Assembly: GCA_963383645.1 (NCBI GenBank)
Contig: OY726574.1
Location: 57,413,851 to 57,477,850 of the forward strand
DNA from: Muscardinus avellanarius
Taxonomy: Eukaryota > Chordata > Mammalia > Rodentia > Gliridae
DNA: 64,000 nucleotides
Reading direction: 5' to 3'
The notes beneath the pieces were generated by a model. It worked only from the letters and a program-made list of their open reading frames with translations, did no database searches and was not told the origin of the DNA. A program made the position numbers and the translations under genes. Shown piece after piece: positions 42,291 to 54,911 of this stretch. Position 1 is the stretch's first letter. Each line of letters opens with the position of its first letter.

Positions 42291-42519
42291 ATTCTAACAA
42301 TGTCCATTGTCTGATTTTGATAATTTATTATAGAAGAGGATGACCTCGTTCTTAGGAAACAAACACTGATGCTTTGGGGGGGTCAAGGAGAAAAGCACTT
42401 GCAACTCACCCTCAGATGGAAAGAGAGGGGGGGGAGGGAGAGAGAGGGTGTCTGTCTGTCTGTCTACATTTGTTTATGTGGAAGACAAGGAAGTGAATCT
42501 GGGGAGCCTGGGGAAGTGT

Positions 42520-42732
42520 AGATGGGCCAGCCTCCATTACCTAGTGAGGCTCCATTTCAAAATGAAGATAAAATATCTGAGCCGGGCGTGGTGGCGCACA
42601 CTTGTAATTCCAGCATTCGGGAGGCTGAGACAGGAGGATCGCAGGTCTGCAGCCAGCCTCAGCTACTTAGTGAGGCTCTTAGCAGCTTAGTGAGACCCTC
42701 TTTCAAAATAAAGACTAATAGGGCTGGAGTTG

Positions 42733-42779
<47 letters not shown>

Positions 42780-42938
42780 TAAATTTCGATATTGACCTCA
42801 AACCTGCCATCCTCTTATCTCAGCCTTTGAAGTACTGGGATTACAGGTATGTGCTACCATGCCCGGCCCTTATGCACATTTTATCACACCTGCAAAAAGG
42901 AATGAATGAGGGCTGACAGCCCCAGGTGTGTGTGTGTC

Positions 42939-42978
<40 letters not shown>

Positions 42979-43195
42979 ATTTGTTTGTTTTTGTGGGTCT
43001 GGGGATGGAACCCAGGGGCATCCGACCTCTGAGCTGCTACACCCACTGCCCTATTTTTTGTTCTTTATTTTGAAACCCAGTCTCACTGAGTTGCAGAGGG
43101 CCTCACTAAGTAGCTGAGGCTGTCCTCGAACTACGATCTTTCTGGTCTCAGCCTCCCGAATGCTGGGATTACAAGCGTGCCCACCACGCTTATAT
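42520..43195. mobile_element. SINE cluster 17 with (CA)n and (GT)n
   Basis: A plus fragment at 42525-42575, a plus copy at 42582-42733 with the ID tail replaced by (CA)n (42735-42776), a minus head at 42785-42870, (TG)n at 42927-42975, and a minus copy at 42993-43190. Confidence 0.82.
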
Positions 43196-43680
43196 TTCAG
43201 TCCAGCATGTCAGTGTTCAACCCCAGAATGGATTACAAACTGCAGTTTCACTCTGCAAACATTTGAAGAAACAGCCTCTGTCGCCATCAAAGATCTTGTA
43301 GACCCTCTCACCAATCAAAGCAAGAAAAGTCCCCGTTTTAATTGATGCACTGCACTTATACATCTCAGCGAGGTTTAAAGTCATAGAAACAGGTACACAG
43401 GTCCTGCGTTAACTCCCTGCAGCCCGGCCCTCCCAGCTCATCCCATCACAGCAGCTCGTGGACAGGGGCACAGACAGTGGGGTGTGAGCTGCTGTTTTCA
43501 TCGGCAGAAACGGCCCACTTAAACCACAGGTCCCCCAAGGATGCTTGGTGACCCTGAGAGACCGGGCCTTTTGCAAGCCCTGTCCTTTCTTGCCCTTTGA
43601 CCTCTGCAGTGTGAGCAGGAAAAAGAAAGCAAACAGCTGACCAAGGCGGCCGAGCCCAGCAGCCGCACCAGCTTCTCACC
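43196..43680. other. Unique sequence, nothing recognised
   Basis: GC-neutral sequence with a 104-119 codon minus frame that depends on the adjacent (CTTT)n run. No gene is called. Confidence 0.5.
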
Positions 43681-43683
43681 ATA

Positions 43684-43706
43684 TACTTTTTCTTTCTCTT
43701 TCTTTC

Positions 43707-43754
<48 letters not shown>

Positions 43755-44390
43755 TTTCTTTCTTTCTTTTCTTTTTGCAATACAGAGGATTGAATTCAGG
43801 GGCATTATATATCTGAGCTCTATCCCAGCTCAATTTTTTTTTTTTTTTTTTTTTTGGTGGTACTGGGGGTGGAACCCAGAGGCTTTCTGCCTCCGGGCTG
43901 TACTCCCAGACCTATTTTCTATTTTATTTGGAAACAGCATCTCACTAAGTTACTGAGAGCCTCACTGAGTAGCTGGGGCTGGCTTCAAACCTGTGTGATC
44001 CTCCTGTCTCAGCCTCCTAAGCGCAGGGATTACAATCGTGCACCACCACGCCCGGCTTTACCCCAGCTCAATTTAATTCTTTATTGTTTTTGTATTAATT
44101 AATTTATTTATTTATTGTTGCAGTCATGGGGATGGAACACAGGGGCATTCTATCTCCGAGCTACACCCCCAGCCTCTTTTTTTTATTCCTTATTTTGAAA
44201 CAGGGTCTCACTGAGTTGCAAGAGCCTCTCACTAAGTAGCTGAGGCTGGCCGTGAATCGCGATCCTCCTGTCTCAGCCTCCCAGATGCTGGGATTACAAG
44301 CGTGTACCACCACGCCTGGTTTATTTATTTTTTTATTATTTATTCTTTGTAACACTGGGGATTGAACCTAGAGACATTGTTCTTTCTGGC
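43684..44390 (-). mobile_element. SINE cluster 18, one with target duplication
   Basis: (CTTT)n at 43690-43770, then an ID part to 43836. A subfamily II minus copy at about 43837-44058 is flanked by TATCCCAGCTCAATTT (43821) and TACCCCAGCTCAATTT (44059), one mismatch. A further minus copy lies at 44105-44322 and an ID part at 44350-44390. Confidence 0.85.
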
Positions 44391-44584
44391 AAGGAAAAGA
44401 TGTTTAACCATAGAAAGGGAAAGAGTATAAAACAGTGTAATTCTGCAAGTACTGAGCTCTACCAGTAAAGAAACCATTAGTCTAGGCAGTCAGGAGCTAC
44501 TGGTGAGGCAAGCCAGACCATGCACCATAGGAGCCATCCAGAAAGTATCTGGTGCCGGGGATTTGCTTCAAAAGAATTGAGGGG

Positions 44585-44801
44585 AAATCTGGGCATGGTA
44601 TCTTATGCCTGTGACCCAGTACTTGGGGAGGCTGAGACGGAGGATCACAGGTTCGAAGCCAGCCTTGGCAATTTAGCGACACCCTCAGCAACTTAGCGAG
44701 ACCTTGTCTCAAAATAAAATATTAAAAGGGCTGAAGGTGCAGCTTGGAAGTAGAATGCCCCTGGGTTCAGTCCCTAGTACCAAAACACACACGCGCAAGT
44801 G

Positions 44802-44832
<31 letters not shown>

Positions 44833-45380
44833 GCACATTCACACGTACACACTCATACACACACACACACACACACTCATTCACACACACACTCACACCC
44901 AAAACAAAACAAGAATCAGGGCAATGAGGTGTGTGAGAGGGTAGATGGAAGGATAATTGCCACAAGCTGGCAGTTGTCGAAGCTGGGAGCTGGGTATGCG
45001 GGAATTTATCGTGGTAATATTTCCTCATTATTGGAGATGGTTAAAGCTCCAGGTTGGGCATGATGGCGCACACCTGTAAGTCCAGGATTTGAAAGGCTAA
45101 GACAGGAAGATCACGGATTCGAGGACAGCCTCAGCAAGTAGTGAGACTCTTGTCAAGCCAGGGAGACCTTTTTTTGTGTGTGTGGGGGGTCTGGGGATGG
45201 AACTCGGGGGAATTCTACCTCTGAGCTACACCCCCAACCCTATTTTATTCTTTATTTGGAAACAGAGTCTCACTAAATTGCAGGGGCCTCACAAATTGCT
45301 GAAGCTAACCAGGAATCTGCAATCCCTGTCTCAGCCTCCCAAGTGTGGGATTACAAGCGTGCGCCACCACGCCTGGCTCT
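44585..45380. mobile_element. SINE cluster 19 with compound (CA)n
   Basis: A plus copy at 44587-44783, a compound (CA)n with CT/GT interruptions at 44785-44900, a head fragment at 45054-45165 and a minus copy at 45185-45380. The interval 44905-45050 is unassigned. Confidence 0.83.
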
Positions 45381-45589
45381 ATTTTTTTTTTTAATAACAC
45401 TTATTCAAGATTAGTAGACACGTGCATGGATGCTAGCAATGATGAGAAGAATGATAAATTCAAACAGATGACGTTACCCTTGAGGAGAAGCCCTGCTCAC
45501 CTCGCCTGCAGAGGGGTTGCTCACACAGCTTCCAAAATAGGTCAGAGAAATCAAACAAAATAATATGCTTCAAGGTTTTAAAAATAAAG

Positions 45590-46155
45590 TTTAGGCCGGG
45601 CGTGGTGGCACACACTTGTAATCCCAGCATTCGGAAGGCAGAGATAGGAGTATCTGGGTTGGCAGACAGCCTCAGCTACTTTGTGAGGCCCCTTGCAACT
45701 CAGTGAGACCCTGTATCAAAAATAAAGAATAAAAAATTAGGGTAGGGGGTGTCACTCAGAGGTAAAATGAATGACCCTGGGTTCCATCCCCGGTACCGCA
45801 AAAAATAAAAAAATAAAGTTTAGCAGGGCTAGACTGTGGCTCAGTAATAGAATGCTTGCCAATCATTCATGGAGACCCTAGGTTTGATCCCCAGCACTGC
45901 AATAAATAAATGAATAGCCAGGCATGGTGGTACACGCTGGTAATCCCAGCACTTGGGAGGCTGAAACAGGAGGATTACAGATTCGCAGCCAGCCTCAGCT
46001 ACTTAGTGAGGCCCTCCACAACTTAGTGAGACCTTGTTTCAAAATAAAGACTAAAAAAAAAAAAAAAAAAAAAAAGGCTGGGTGTGTAGCTCAGTGAGAG
46101 AATGCCCCTTGGTTTAACCCCAGTACTGCAAAAGTAAAATAATTAATTAATTAAA
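45590..46155 (+). mobile_element. SINE cluster 20
   Basis: A plus copy at 45596-45800, an older ID-type element at 45823-45902 (ATAGAATGCTTGCCAATCAT), and a plus copy at 45916-46130 with a 25-base A-run inside the linker. Confidence 0.85.
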
Positions 46156-46204
46156 TGAATAGAAGTAAAAAATAAAGCTTCTCCAGGGAAATATCCCCTC
46201 CTCT

Positions 46205-46640
46205 TTTTGTGGCACTGGGGATGGAACCCAGGGGCACTCTACCTCCAAACTCCACCCCCAGCCCTATTTTTATTTTTATTTATTTATATGTGTGTGTGTA
46301 TGGTACTGAGGGTGGAACCCAGGGGCTTTTTCTACCTCCAGACTATACTCTCAGCCCTATTTTATACTTTATTTGGAAACAGGGTCTCACTAAGTTGCCG
46401 AGAGCCTCACTAAGTAGCTGGGGCTGGCTTCGAACCCGTGCGATCCTCCTGTCTCCGCCTCCCAAGCGCAGGGATTACAAGCGTGCGCCACCACGCCCGG
46501 CTTTTATTTTTATTCTGAAACAGGGTCTCACTGTGTTGATGAGAGTCGCACTACTTGCTTAAGCTGTCTTCGAACCTGCAATCTTCCTGTCTCAACTTCC
46601 CAAGTACTGGGATCACAAGTGTGCGCCACCATGCCCAGCC
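46205..46640 (-). mobile_element. Nested minus SINEs
   Basis: The ID part (46207-46270) and head (46503-46640) of one older copy are separated by a near-consensus subfamily II copy at 46300-46502. Confidence 0.85.
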
Positions 46641-46908
46641 CGCCTAGCTTTTCTCCCTTTTAAGGAAATAAGAAAGACTTGTCTGGCCTCTTTTTGTGAC
46701 AGCCTGCTAACACTTGGGAAGGTAACAGATTGGTATCTTTTACAAATGCACCTGTGGACTACACACCTTGACTTAAACGTTCCTCGCCTCTCTGAGGATA
46801 TGGACCACACATTGACAGCGTTTATTAATTCACTGGGGGAGGAGAGACATCTTGGTCTGTGTTCACAGGCTGCAATGGGGGCCAAAATCTCTAAAAATTA
46901 CCTGCATC
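46641..46908. other. Unique sequence
   Basis: Short frames on both strands. One plus stretch (46746-46885) is open in both directions but lacks recognisable motifs. Confidence 0.45.
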
Positions 46909-47315
46909 GGAGCCTGGCATCGTGGCACATCCTTGTGACTCCGGTACTTGAGAGGCTAAGACCAGAGGATTGGAGGTCAGAGACCAGCCTCAGCAATGTA
47001 GTGACAGGCTCAGCAACTGAGGGGGAGCCTGTCTCAAGAAACCCAAGGAGCCGGGCGTGGTGGGCACGCTTGTAATCCCACCATTTGGGAGGCTGAGACA
47101 GGAGGATCGTGGTTCAAGGACAGCCTCAGCTACTTAGCGAGGCCCTTTGCAATTCAGTGAGACCCTGTTTCAAAATAAAGAATAAAAAATAGGGCTGGGG
47201 GTGTAGCTCAGAGATAGGATGTCCCTGGGATCCATCCCCAGTACTGGGGGGAAAAATCCAAGGGCTGGTATAGAGCTGAGAGGTAGAATAGCCCTGTTCA
47301 TCCTCAGTACCAAAG
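46909..47315 (+). mobile_element. SINE cluster 21
   Basis: An older head at 46909-47042, a near-consensus copy at 47049-47248, and a lone ID tail at 47262-47310. Confidence 0.85.
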
Positions 47316-47319
47316 TGGG

Positions 47320-47775
47320 TTGAATACGACCTGCCTTGGGATTAGCAATTCTAATTTTGCAGATTGGTAAGTGGCTTGACAGCTCTTGTTGTTATTAGCT
47401 TGTAAAGGGCAATGAATAATTAGCTCTGAGAGTGTCACTAAGAGTTATTCACATTGGCTAATGATTAATCACCAAGGGCTCTTGGGCCGCAAAGTTGCAC
47501 TAAGGGCTTCAAACACAACGGTCCCATCTTTGACCCCCGCTCAGATTTTTACACTGAAGTTTTGAAATCCCCTTTAACACAACCAACAACCAAAGCTTAA
47601 TGTCTAATTATTGGAGCTTGTTTCATAAGTTATATCCATAGTACAGTGGACTATTACTAAGTAATTGAAAAGGATAATGTAGGTCCCCGGTCTAGGATTG
47701 GGCTTTTGACTTCAGCCTCACCTCTCCCCCAAAGCTAGCCATTTGTAATATTTCCAAATGTATAATTGAAAATAA
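47320..47775. promoter_or_regulatory. SINE-free, TAAT-rich island (candidate conserved element)
   Basis: About 450 bp with no SINE or microsatellite and several homeodomain-type cores: GAATAATTAGCTC (47414-47426), GGCTAATGATTAATCACC (47457-47474), GTCTAATTATTGG (47601-47613) and AAGTAATTGAAAA (47659-47671). Such composition is common in developmental enhancers. Function is inferred from composition only. Confidence 0.3.
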
Positions 47776-47952
47776 TAACCGGGTGTGGTGGCGCACACTT
47801 GTAATCCCCGCACTTGGGAGGCAGAGACAAGAGGATCACGCAGGTTGGAAGCCAGCCGCGTTGGCTTAAGAGACTCTGTTTCCAAATAAAATATAAAATA
47901 GGTCTGGGAGTGTAGCCCGGAGGTAGAAGGGTTCCATCCCCAGTACCACACA

Positions 47953-47997
<45 letters not shown>

Positions 47998-48800
47998 TGG
48001 AGCCAGGCGTGGTGATGCATGTTTGTAATCCCAGTACTTAGGAGGCTGAGACAGGAGAATCGTGGTTCATGGACAGCCTCAGCTACTTACGAGGTCCTTT
48101 TCAACTCAGTGAGACCCTGTTTCAAAATAAAGAATAAAAAATAAGGCTGGGGGTGTAGCTCAGAGGTAGAATGCCCCTGGGTTCCATTTCAAGTACCCCC
48201 CCCAAAAAAAATAGCTGGCTGTGGTGGCATAGGTTTGTAGTTTGTAATTCCAGCATTTGGGAGGCTGAGACAGGAGGATCACAGGTTCATGGCCAGCCTT
48301 AGCTACTCAGTAAGGCCTTCCACAATTTAGTGAGACACTGTTTTAAAGAATAAGGGCTGGGCCTAGTGGCGCATGCTTCTAATCCCAGCATTTGGGAGGC
48401 TGAGACTGGAAAATCGCGGTTCGCGGACAGCCTCAGCTACTTAGAGAGGCCCTCTGCAACTCAGTGAGACCCCGTTTCAAAATAAAGAATAAAAAATAGG
48501 GCAGTGGGTGTATCTCGGAGGTTGAATGCCCCTGGGTTCCATCCCTGGATCCACACACACACACAAATTAAAGAATAAAAAATAAGGATGGGTAGAATGC
48601 CTCTGGATTCAATCCCCAGTACCGCAAAAACAAAAACAAAACAAACAAAAAACAAAGCTGGTTCTTTGACTTGAGTCTGAGGCCCACAACTGGGGAGACT
48701 GAGGCAGGAAGATCGATTGAGCCCAGGAGATGGAGGCCAGCCCAGGCAACACCTGGAGATTTCATCTCAAAAACAGCCAAACAACAAACAAACAAACAAA
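47776..48800 (+). mobile_element. SINE cluster 22, including an old 7SL-type copy
   Basis: A subfamily III-like copy at 47778-47950 with (AAT)n, plus copies at 48001-48197, 48212-48345 (head) and 48352-48555, and an ID tail at 48585-48625. A divergent B1/7SL-type monomer at 48675-48775 (TTGAGCCCAGGAGATGGAGG) has an (ACAA)n tail. Confidence 0.83.
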
Positions 48801-49140
48801 CAAACACTCTGTTGTTTCAACAGAAATTGCTTTGAATTTAAAGACTGCCTTGGGAAAACTAAACCTCTTTTCATGGTCTCACTGTTGAAACTAGCTGAAA
48901 GGAACAAGGTACCTTTTATTTTTCTAAAGTCTCCGTTGCACCCCTCAGTAGGGTTTTTAAGTGCTCTTCATAAAACTTGCACATGTGCCTTGTTAATTTT
49001 AGCCCTAGATAATCGTCATTTTATTGCTATTATAAATAGATCCTTTCTAGCTTTGGGCAGAAGGAAGGGCAATGAATGGGAGTGTGTGGATGGACTACCC
49101 CTTTGCTCAAAAGAAAGGAAATAGGTTAAAAACTTGTAAG
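48801..49140. other. Unique sequence, nothing recognised
   Basis: A 135-codon plus frame begins in the adjacent SINE and crosses this stretch, with no domain I recognise. Not called. Confidence 0.4.
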
Positions 49141-49142
49141 GC

Positions 49143-50062
49143 AAAGCCGGGCACAGTGGCTGTGATCCCAGCATTCGGGAGGCTGAGACGGGAGGATCGA
49201 GGTTCACAGACAGCCTCAGCTATTTAGTGAAGCCCTTTGCAACTCAGTGAGACCCTGTTTCAAAATAAAGAATAAAAGATAGGGCTGAGGGTGTAGTTTG
49301 GAGGTAGAATGCCTCTGGGTTCCATTCCTAGTACCACAATAAATGAATGAATAAATAACTTGTAAGGCATTCTGAAGGTCTTACTTTTACTGTACAAATA
49401 ATGGTATTAGTGTGTGTGTGTGTGTGTGTGTTGCTAAGGACTGAACTCAGAGCATTCTACCTAGGAGCTACACCACCAGCCTTATTTTATTTTTTTTATT
49501 TGGAAATAGGGTCTCGCTACGTTGCTAAGGCCTCACTAACTTGTTGAGGCTATCTTTGAACCTGTGATCCTCCTGTTTCAGCCTCCCAAGTACTGAAATT
49601 ACAAGTGCCACCACCATGCCTGACCCAAATAATGTTTGTTTGTTTGTTTATTTAGGTGGTATTGGGGATGGAACCCTTCTACCTCCAGGCTACACTCCCA
49701 GACCTATTTTTATATTTTATTTGGAAATAGGGTCTCTTAAGCCAGCGAGGCTGGCTTTGAACCTGCCTGATCCTCCTGTCTCCGCCTCCCAAGCGCGGGG
49801 ATTACAAGGGTGCGCCACCACGCCCGGCTTTTTTTTTTTTTTTTTTCCAGTACTGGAGATGGAGCCCAGGGGCATTCTACCTCCAAGCTACACCCCCAGC
49901 CCTATATTTTTTTATTACTTATTTTGAAACAGTGTCTCAGTGAGTTGCAAAGGGCCTCACTAAGTAGCTGAGCCTGCCCATGAGCTGCAATCCTCCTGTC
50001 TCAGCCTTCCAATTGCTAGGATTACAAACATGTACCACCATGCCCAGCTCCAAATAATGTTT
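49143..50062. mobile_element. SINE cluster 23 with nested insertion
   Basis: A plus copy at 49146-49340, (GT)n and a minus copy at 49408-49622. A minus copy (about 49845-50049) has a second, subfamily III copy (49655-49828) in its tail. The pair is flanked by CCAAATAATGTTT at 49625-49637 and 50050-50062. Confidence 0.87.
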
Positions 50063-50089
50063 TTAAACAATTAAAATATTGCTTCTCAG

Positions 50090-50280
50090 CCGGGCGTGGT
50101 GGTACATGCTTGTAATCCCCACACTTGAGAGGCTGAGACAGGAGGATCGCACAGGTTCGAAGCCAGCCTCCGCTACTGCGACTCTCAGCGACTTAGTGAG
50201 ACCCTGTTTCCAAGTAAAATATAAAATAGGTCTGGGAGTATAGCCCGGAGGTAGACAGCCTCTGGGTTCCACCCCCAGTA

Positions 50281-50322
<42 letters not shown>

Positions 50323-50791
50323 CTCTCCGCATTTATCATACAGTTATTTCACTGCTTTATTTTATTGGTTTTCCTTCTCCCAAACTGGGGAAAGAACCTA
50401 GAGCCCCACACATACTGGCCAAGCACTCTACTACTGAGCTCCATCCGCAGCCCTTTTTAATTATTTTATTTTTATTTTCTATGTGTGTGTGTGTTACCAG
50501 CAATTGAACCCAGGGGCATTCTACCTCCAAGACACACTCCCAGCCCTATTTTATTTTTCATTTTGAAACAGGGTCTCACTGAGTTGTGGAAGGCTCCACT
50601 AATTTGCTGGTGCTGGCCTCCGCCTCCAATCTGCGATCTTCCTGTCTCAGCCTCCTAAGTACTGGGATTACAGGTGTGCACCGCCATGACCACCATGCCT
50701 GGCTACACCAGCCCATCCTTTCTTTTTTTCTTTTTTTGGTATTGAGGATTGAACGCAGGGGCATTCTACTTTCAAGCTATACCCCTAGCCC

Positions 50792-50831
<40 letters not shown>

Positions 50832-51180
50832 TCACTGGAAATTGAACCCAAAGGCATTCTACCTCCAAGATGCCCCCAGGCTGATTTTATTTATTTGGAA
50901 ACAGGGTCTTGCTAGGTTGATGAGGGTCTCACTACTTGTTGAAGCTGTCCTCAAACCTCTGCTCCTCCTATCTCAGTCTCCCAAGTACTGGCATTACAAG
51001 TATGCACCTCCATACCCACTCATTCTACTTCTGAGCTAGACCTCCCAGCCCTTCTATTTCTATTTTAAAACAGGGTTTCCCTAAATTTCTGTGGCTGGCC
51101 TTGAACCTGAAATCCTCCTGTTTTAGCCTCCCAAGTGCTGGGATTAAAGGCGCACACCAAAACACCCTGGAAATTAGGTT

Positions 51181-51213
<33 letters not shown>

Positions 51214-51285
51214 GGTACTGGAGATTGAACTAAACATCTCACACAAACTAATCAACACTCTACCACTGAGCTACACAGACAGCCC
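50090..51285. mobile_element. SINE cluster 24
   Basis: A plus subfamily II copy at 50092-50282 with (CA)n to 50320. ID-type elements (minus) at 50385-50455 and 51215-51285. Minus copies at 50495-50705, 50735-50790 (ID part) with (GT)n, 50832-51015, and 51020-51160 (head). Confidence 0.83.
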
Positions 51286-51309
51286 TTTGTAACATTTTTA
51301 AAAGAGAAA

Positions 51310-51525
51310 AAAAGCCAGGCATGGTAGCGCACACTTGTAATCCCGCCACTAGGGGGGCTGAAACCAGAGGGTCGCTGTTTGCAGACAGCTTCAGCTACTT
51401 AGTGAGGCCCTCTGCAACTTATTGAGATCCTGTTTCAAATAAAAAATAAAAAATAGAATATAAAATAGGGCAGGGGGTGTAACTCAGAGGTTAAATGCCC
51501 CTGGGTTCCATCCCTAGACCCGCAA
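51310..51525 (+). mobile_element. SINE
   Basis: A plus copy with a duplicated AAAAATA linker, GCCAGGCATGGTAGCGCACA to CCATCCCTAGACCC. Confidence 0.88.
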
Positions 51526-52000
51526 AAGAGAGAGAGAAATTGAACAGAAGAAAAGTAACCAATACAATAGAAACTTTGTCTAAAGTTATGAACAGGCAAG
51601 AAGAATAAGTAAAATTTTCATTGCAGAGTAAACAGAGCGGGGAAAGACTTGGTTGGCTCGGGGTTTCAGAGCACCAATCCACGGTCGGCTGGCTCCACTG
51701 CTTCCGGCTTCAAGTGAGGCCGAATGTACTGGCGGAAGGGCGTGGCAGAGGAGGGCAGCCAGGAAGGACTGAGATAACTGTCCACCAGCAAGGTGTTACA
51801 GGCTCAGGTTCCCACTAGGTTCCCAGAGTCCATTCAATGATTAACTGTCAGAGGATTAACTCATCAATGAGGTCAGAGTCCCTGTGACCTACTTACTGTT
51901 CAGAAGTCCCACCTCTGACCAGGCTGCTCGGGGACCAAGCCTTTGACACACTGGCCTCTGGGGAACATCTCAGCTGCCAAAGAATAATAATAAATGAAGC
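51526..52000. other. Unique sequence, nothing recognised
   Basis: No convincing open frame or repeat was found. Confidence 0.5.
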
Positions 52001-52002
52001 CC

Positions 52003-52386
52003 AAGTGATGGCACACACCTGTAATCCCAGGACTCGAGAGGCTGAGATAAGAAGGTCCCAGGTTCAAGACCAGCCTCAGAAATTTAGTGAGACCCTGTTT
52101 CACATAAAAAATAAAAATAGGATTGGAGTGTAGCCCAGAGGTAGAATGCTCCTGGGTTCAGTCCCCAGTATATACACAAAAATGGGGTCACCTTATCAAA
52201 CAAATGTGAACCTTAAAAAATAACCTAATTTTTAGGTGCCACTAGGTGTCTGTAATCCTAGGGTGGTATTTGTAATCCCAGTATTTGGGAGGCTAAGACA
52301 GGAGAATTACAGGTTCATGCAACTTGGCAAGGCCCTCAGCAACTTAATGAAACTGTGTGTGTGTGTGTGTGTGTATGTGTGTGTGT

Positions 52387-52430
<44 letters not shown>

Positions 52431-53086
52431 GGGGATTGAATCCAGGGCCATTCTACCTCTGAGCTACACCTCTGGCCCTATTTCTTTTTTTTTCCAATAC
52501 TATTGATGGAATCCAGGGGTATTCTACCTCAGAGCTCCACCCCCAGCTCTATTTTTATTCTTAATTTTGAAATAAGGTCTCACTAAGTTGTGGAGGGCCT
52601 CACTAAGTAGCTGAGGCTGGCCACGAACTGTGATTCCTCCGTCTCAACCTCCCAAATACTAGGATTACAAGTGTGAGCCACCATGCCTGGCTTCTTCCGG
52701 CCTTATTTTAATTTTTGAAACAGAGTCTCACTAGGTTGATGAGTCTCACTACTTGCTGAGGCTGTCCTTGAACCTGCATCCTCCCGTGTCATCCTCTCAA
52801 GTAATGGGATTACAATCATGCGCCATCATGCCCGGCTCGATTTCCAAATAAAACCGTAAAATAGGACAGCCTCAGCTACTTCAGGAGGCCCTCCGCAACT
52901 TAGTGAGACCCTGTTTCAGAATAAAGAATAAAAAATAGGGCAGGGGGCATAGCTCGGAGGTCGAATGCCCCTGGATTCCATCCCCAGACCCGAAAAAAAA
53001 AAAAAAATATGGGAGCTCAGAGATGGAATGCTCCTGGGTTCAAACCCTAGTTCCTCCCCAAACACAATGGCAATATCTGCCAATTA

Positions 53087-53133
<47 letters not shown>

Positions 53134-53575
53134 TACTGGGGGGGAACCCAGAGGCTTTCTACCTCCAGGCTATACTCCCAGACCCATTTTATATTTTATT
53201 TGGAAACAGGGTCTCACTAAGTTGCCGAGAGCCTCACTAAGTAGCTGAGGCTGGCTTCGAACCTGTGCGATCCTCCTGAAGCGTGCGCCACCACGCCCGG
53301 CTTATCTGCCAGATTTTTAAGTGGACACACCTTAGCCACAGCTGTTCCATGTTCTGGAGACCCCTACAAATGAGTTTCCACAGCTGGGCAGGGTGTCGCA
53401 CGCTGTAATCCCAGTCCTTGGGAGGCTGAGACAGGAAGGTCGCAGGTTCAAGGACAGCCTCGGCAAATCGCGACACTGTCATCAACCTAGTGAGACCCTG
53501 TTTCAAAATAAAACTAAAATACGGCTGGGGGTGTACTTCAGAGGTTGAAGGCCCCTGAGTTCAATTCCTGTACTA
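52003..53575. mobile_element. SINE cluster 25
   Basis: Plus copies at 52003-52172 and 52240-52345 (head). (TG)n at 52352-52427 leads a minus ID part to 52480. Minus copies at 52495-52693 and 52700-52838. A plus fragment at 52835-52990, (GT)n at 53089-53131, and a minus copy at 53132-53302 that lacks about 35 bases between CCTCCTG and AAGCGTGCGCC. A plus copy at 53382-53572. Confidence 0.82.
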
Positions 53576-54055
53576 CCATCGGGGGGAAAAAATGTCCAGG
53601 CCCTGAAACAACGTCCGCGCGGGCTGACGTTGTGCAGGCAGGTGGTGTGGCCTAGTTGGAAGCTTTCTACCGCGGGTCCTGCTCATCATAAATAATCGCA
53701 CCTCCAGACAAACTGAAAACACACGCTCATCTCTAAGAAAATTGCTAAATAAGTAAAAAAGCAAATTTCAGAATGTGATTTATGTTCAGCTCATTGGCCT
53801 ACAGAGGTCATCCGGGCAGGATGAATTATTTAGCTCCCCTGAGCCTCAACTCTCTGGGCCCAAGCTGGAGATTATAATGTGCAGAGCTGGGTGGGGCCCT
53901 TGTGACTGTCTCACTGTCTCAGGCCCCAGATTTGGTCCCAAGTATTGCAAAACACGTAGTCATAGTATTAATTACTTCTGAGAATTTTTCATAAGTAAAT
54001 AAAGTAAAATAAAAAGAGTATTTGCGCATTGTCTGACATGCTATATACAATAAAT
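53576..54055. other. Unique SINE-free interval
   Basis: Holds a short stretch with AT-rich motifs (GAATTATTTAGCTC near 53822). No gene seen. Confidence 0.45.
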
Positions 54056-54056
54056 C

Positions 54057-54254
54057 AAAGCCGGGCGTGGTGGCGCACGCTTGCAATCCCAGCATTTGGG
54101 AGACTGAGACAGGAGGATCGCGGTTCGCGAACAGCCTCAGCTACTTAGTGAGGCCCTCTGCAACTCAGTGAGACCCAGCTTCAAAATGAAGAATAAAAAG
54201 TAGGGCTGAGGGTGTCACTCGGAGGTAGAATGCTACTGGGTTCCATCCCCAGTA

Positions 54255-54299
<45 letters not shown>

Positions 54300-54565
54300 T
54301 AGGGCTGGGGTTCAAGCCCCACTACCACCAAAAACCAAACCAATTTTTTGTCTGTGTGTGTAGTACTGGGGATTGAATCCAAGGGCATTTTACCTCCAAA
54401 CTACACCCCCAGCCCTATTTTATTTTTTGTTTTGAAGCCAGGTCTCCCGAGGTCGCTGACGATCTCTCTAAATTGGTGGTCTTGAACCTTTGACTCCTAG
54501 GAGGTCTCACCTCCCAGTACTGGAATTATAGGCGTGCACCACCACGCCCACCCAGCTGTGCCCTT
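54057..54565. mobile_element. SINE cluster 26
   Basis: A near-consensus plus copy at 54059-54254, (CA)n at 54256-54297, and a minus copy at 54358-54550. Confidence 0.87.
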
Positions 54566-54589
54566 CTTAATGATACCTATAGCCTGGCT

Positions 54590-54655
54590 ATTTTTTGTCT
54601 ACTAAGCATTTATTGGATACCTATAATGTGCTAGGCTCTGTGCTGAGTACATAAG
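54590..54655 (-). mobile_element. MIR-like fragment
   Basis: TAAGCATTTATTGGATACCT then AATGTGCTAGGCTCTGTGCT resembles the remembered antisense 3' part of the ancient MIR SINE. It is short, so the family is tentative. Confidence 0.5.
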
Positions 54656-54659
54656 GATT

Positions 54660-54868
54660 AAATGATGGCCAGGAGCGGGTGGGGGTGACACAGGCCCATA
54701 ATCCCAGTAGGGGAGGCTGAGACAGGAGGATCACAGGCTCAGGGCCAGCTTTAGCCGTTTGGTATAGTGAGACGCTAAGCGACTCAGACCCTGCTTCAAA
54801 ATGAAAAATATAAGGCTGGGGGGGGGGGTGGAGCTCAGAGATAGACTGTCCCTTGGTTCAATCCTCAG

Positions 54869-54911
<43 letters not shown>

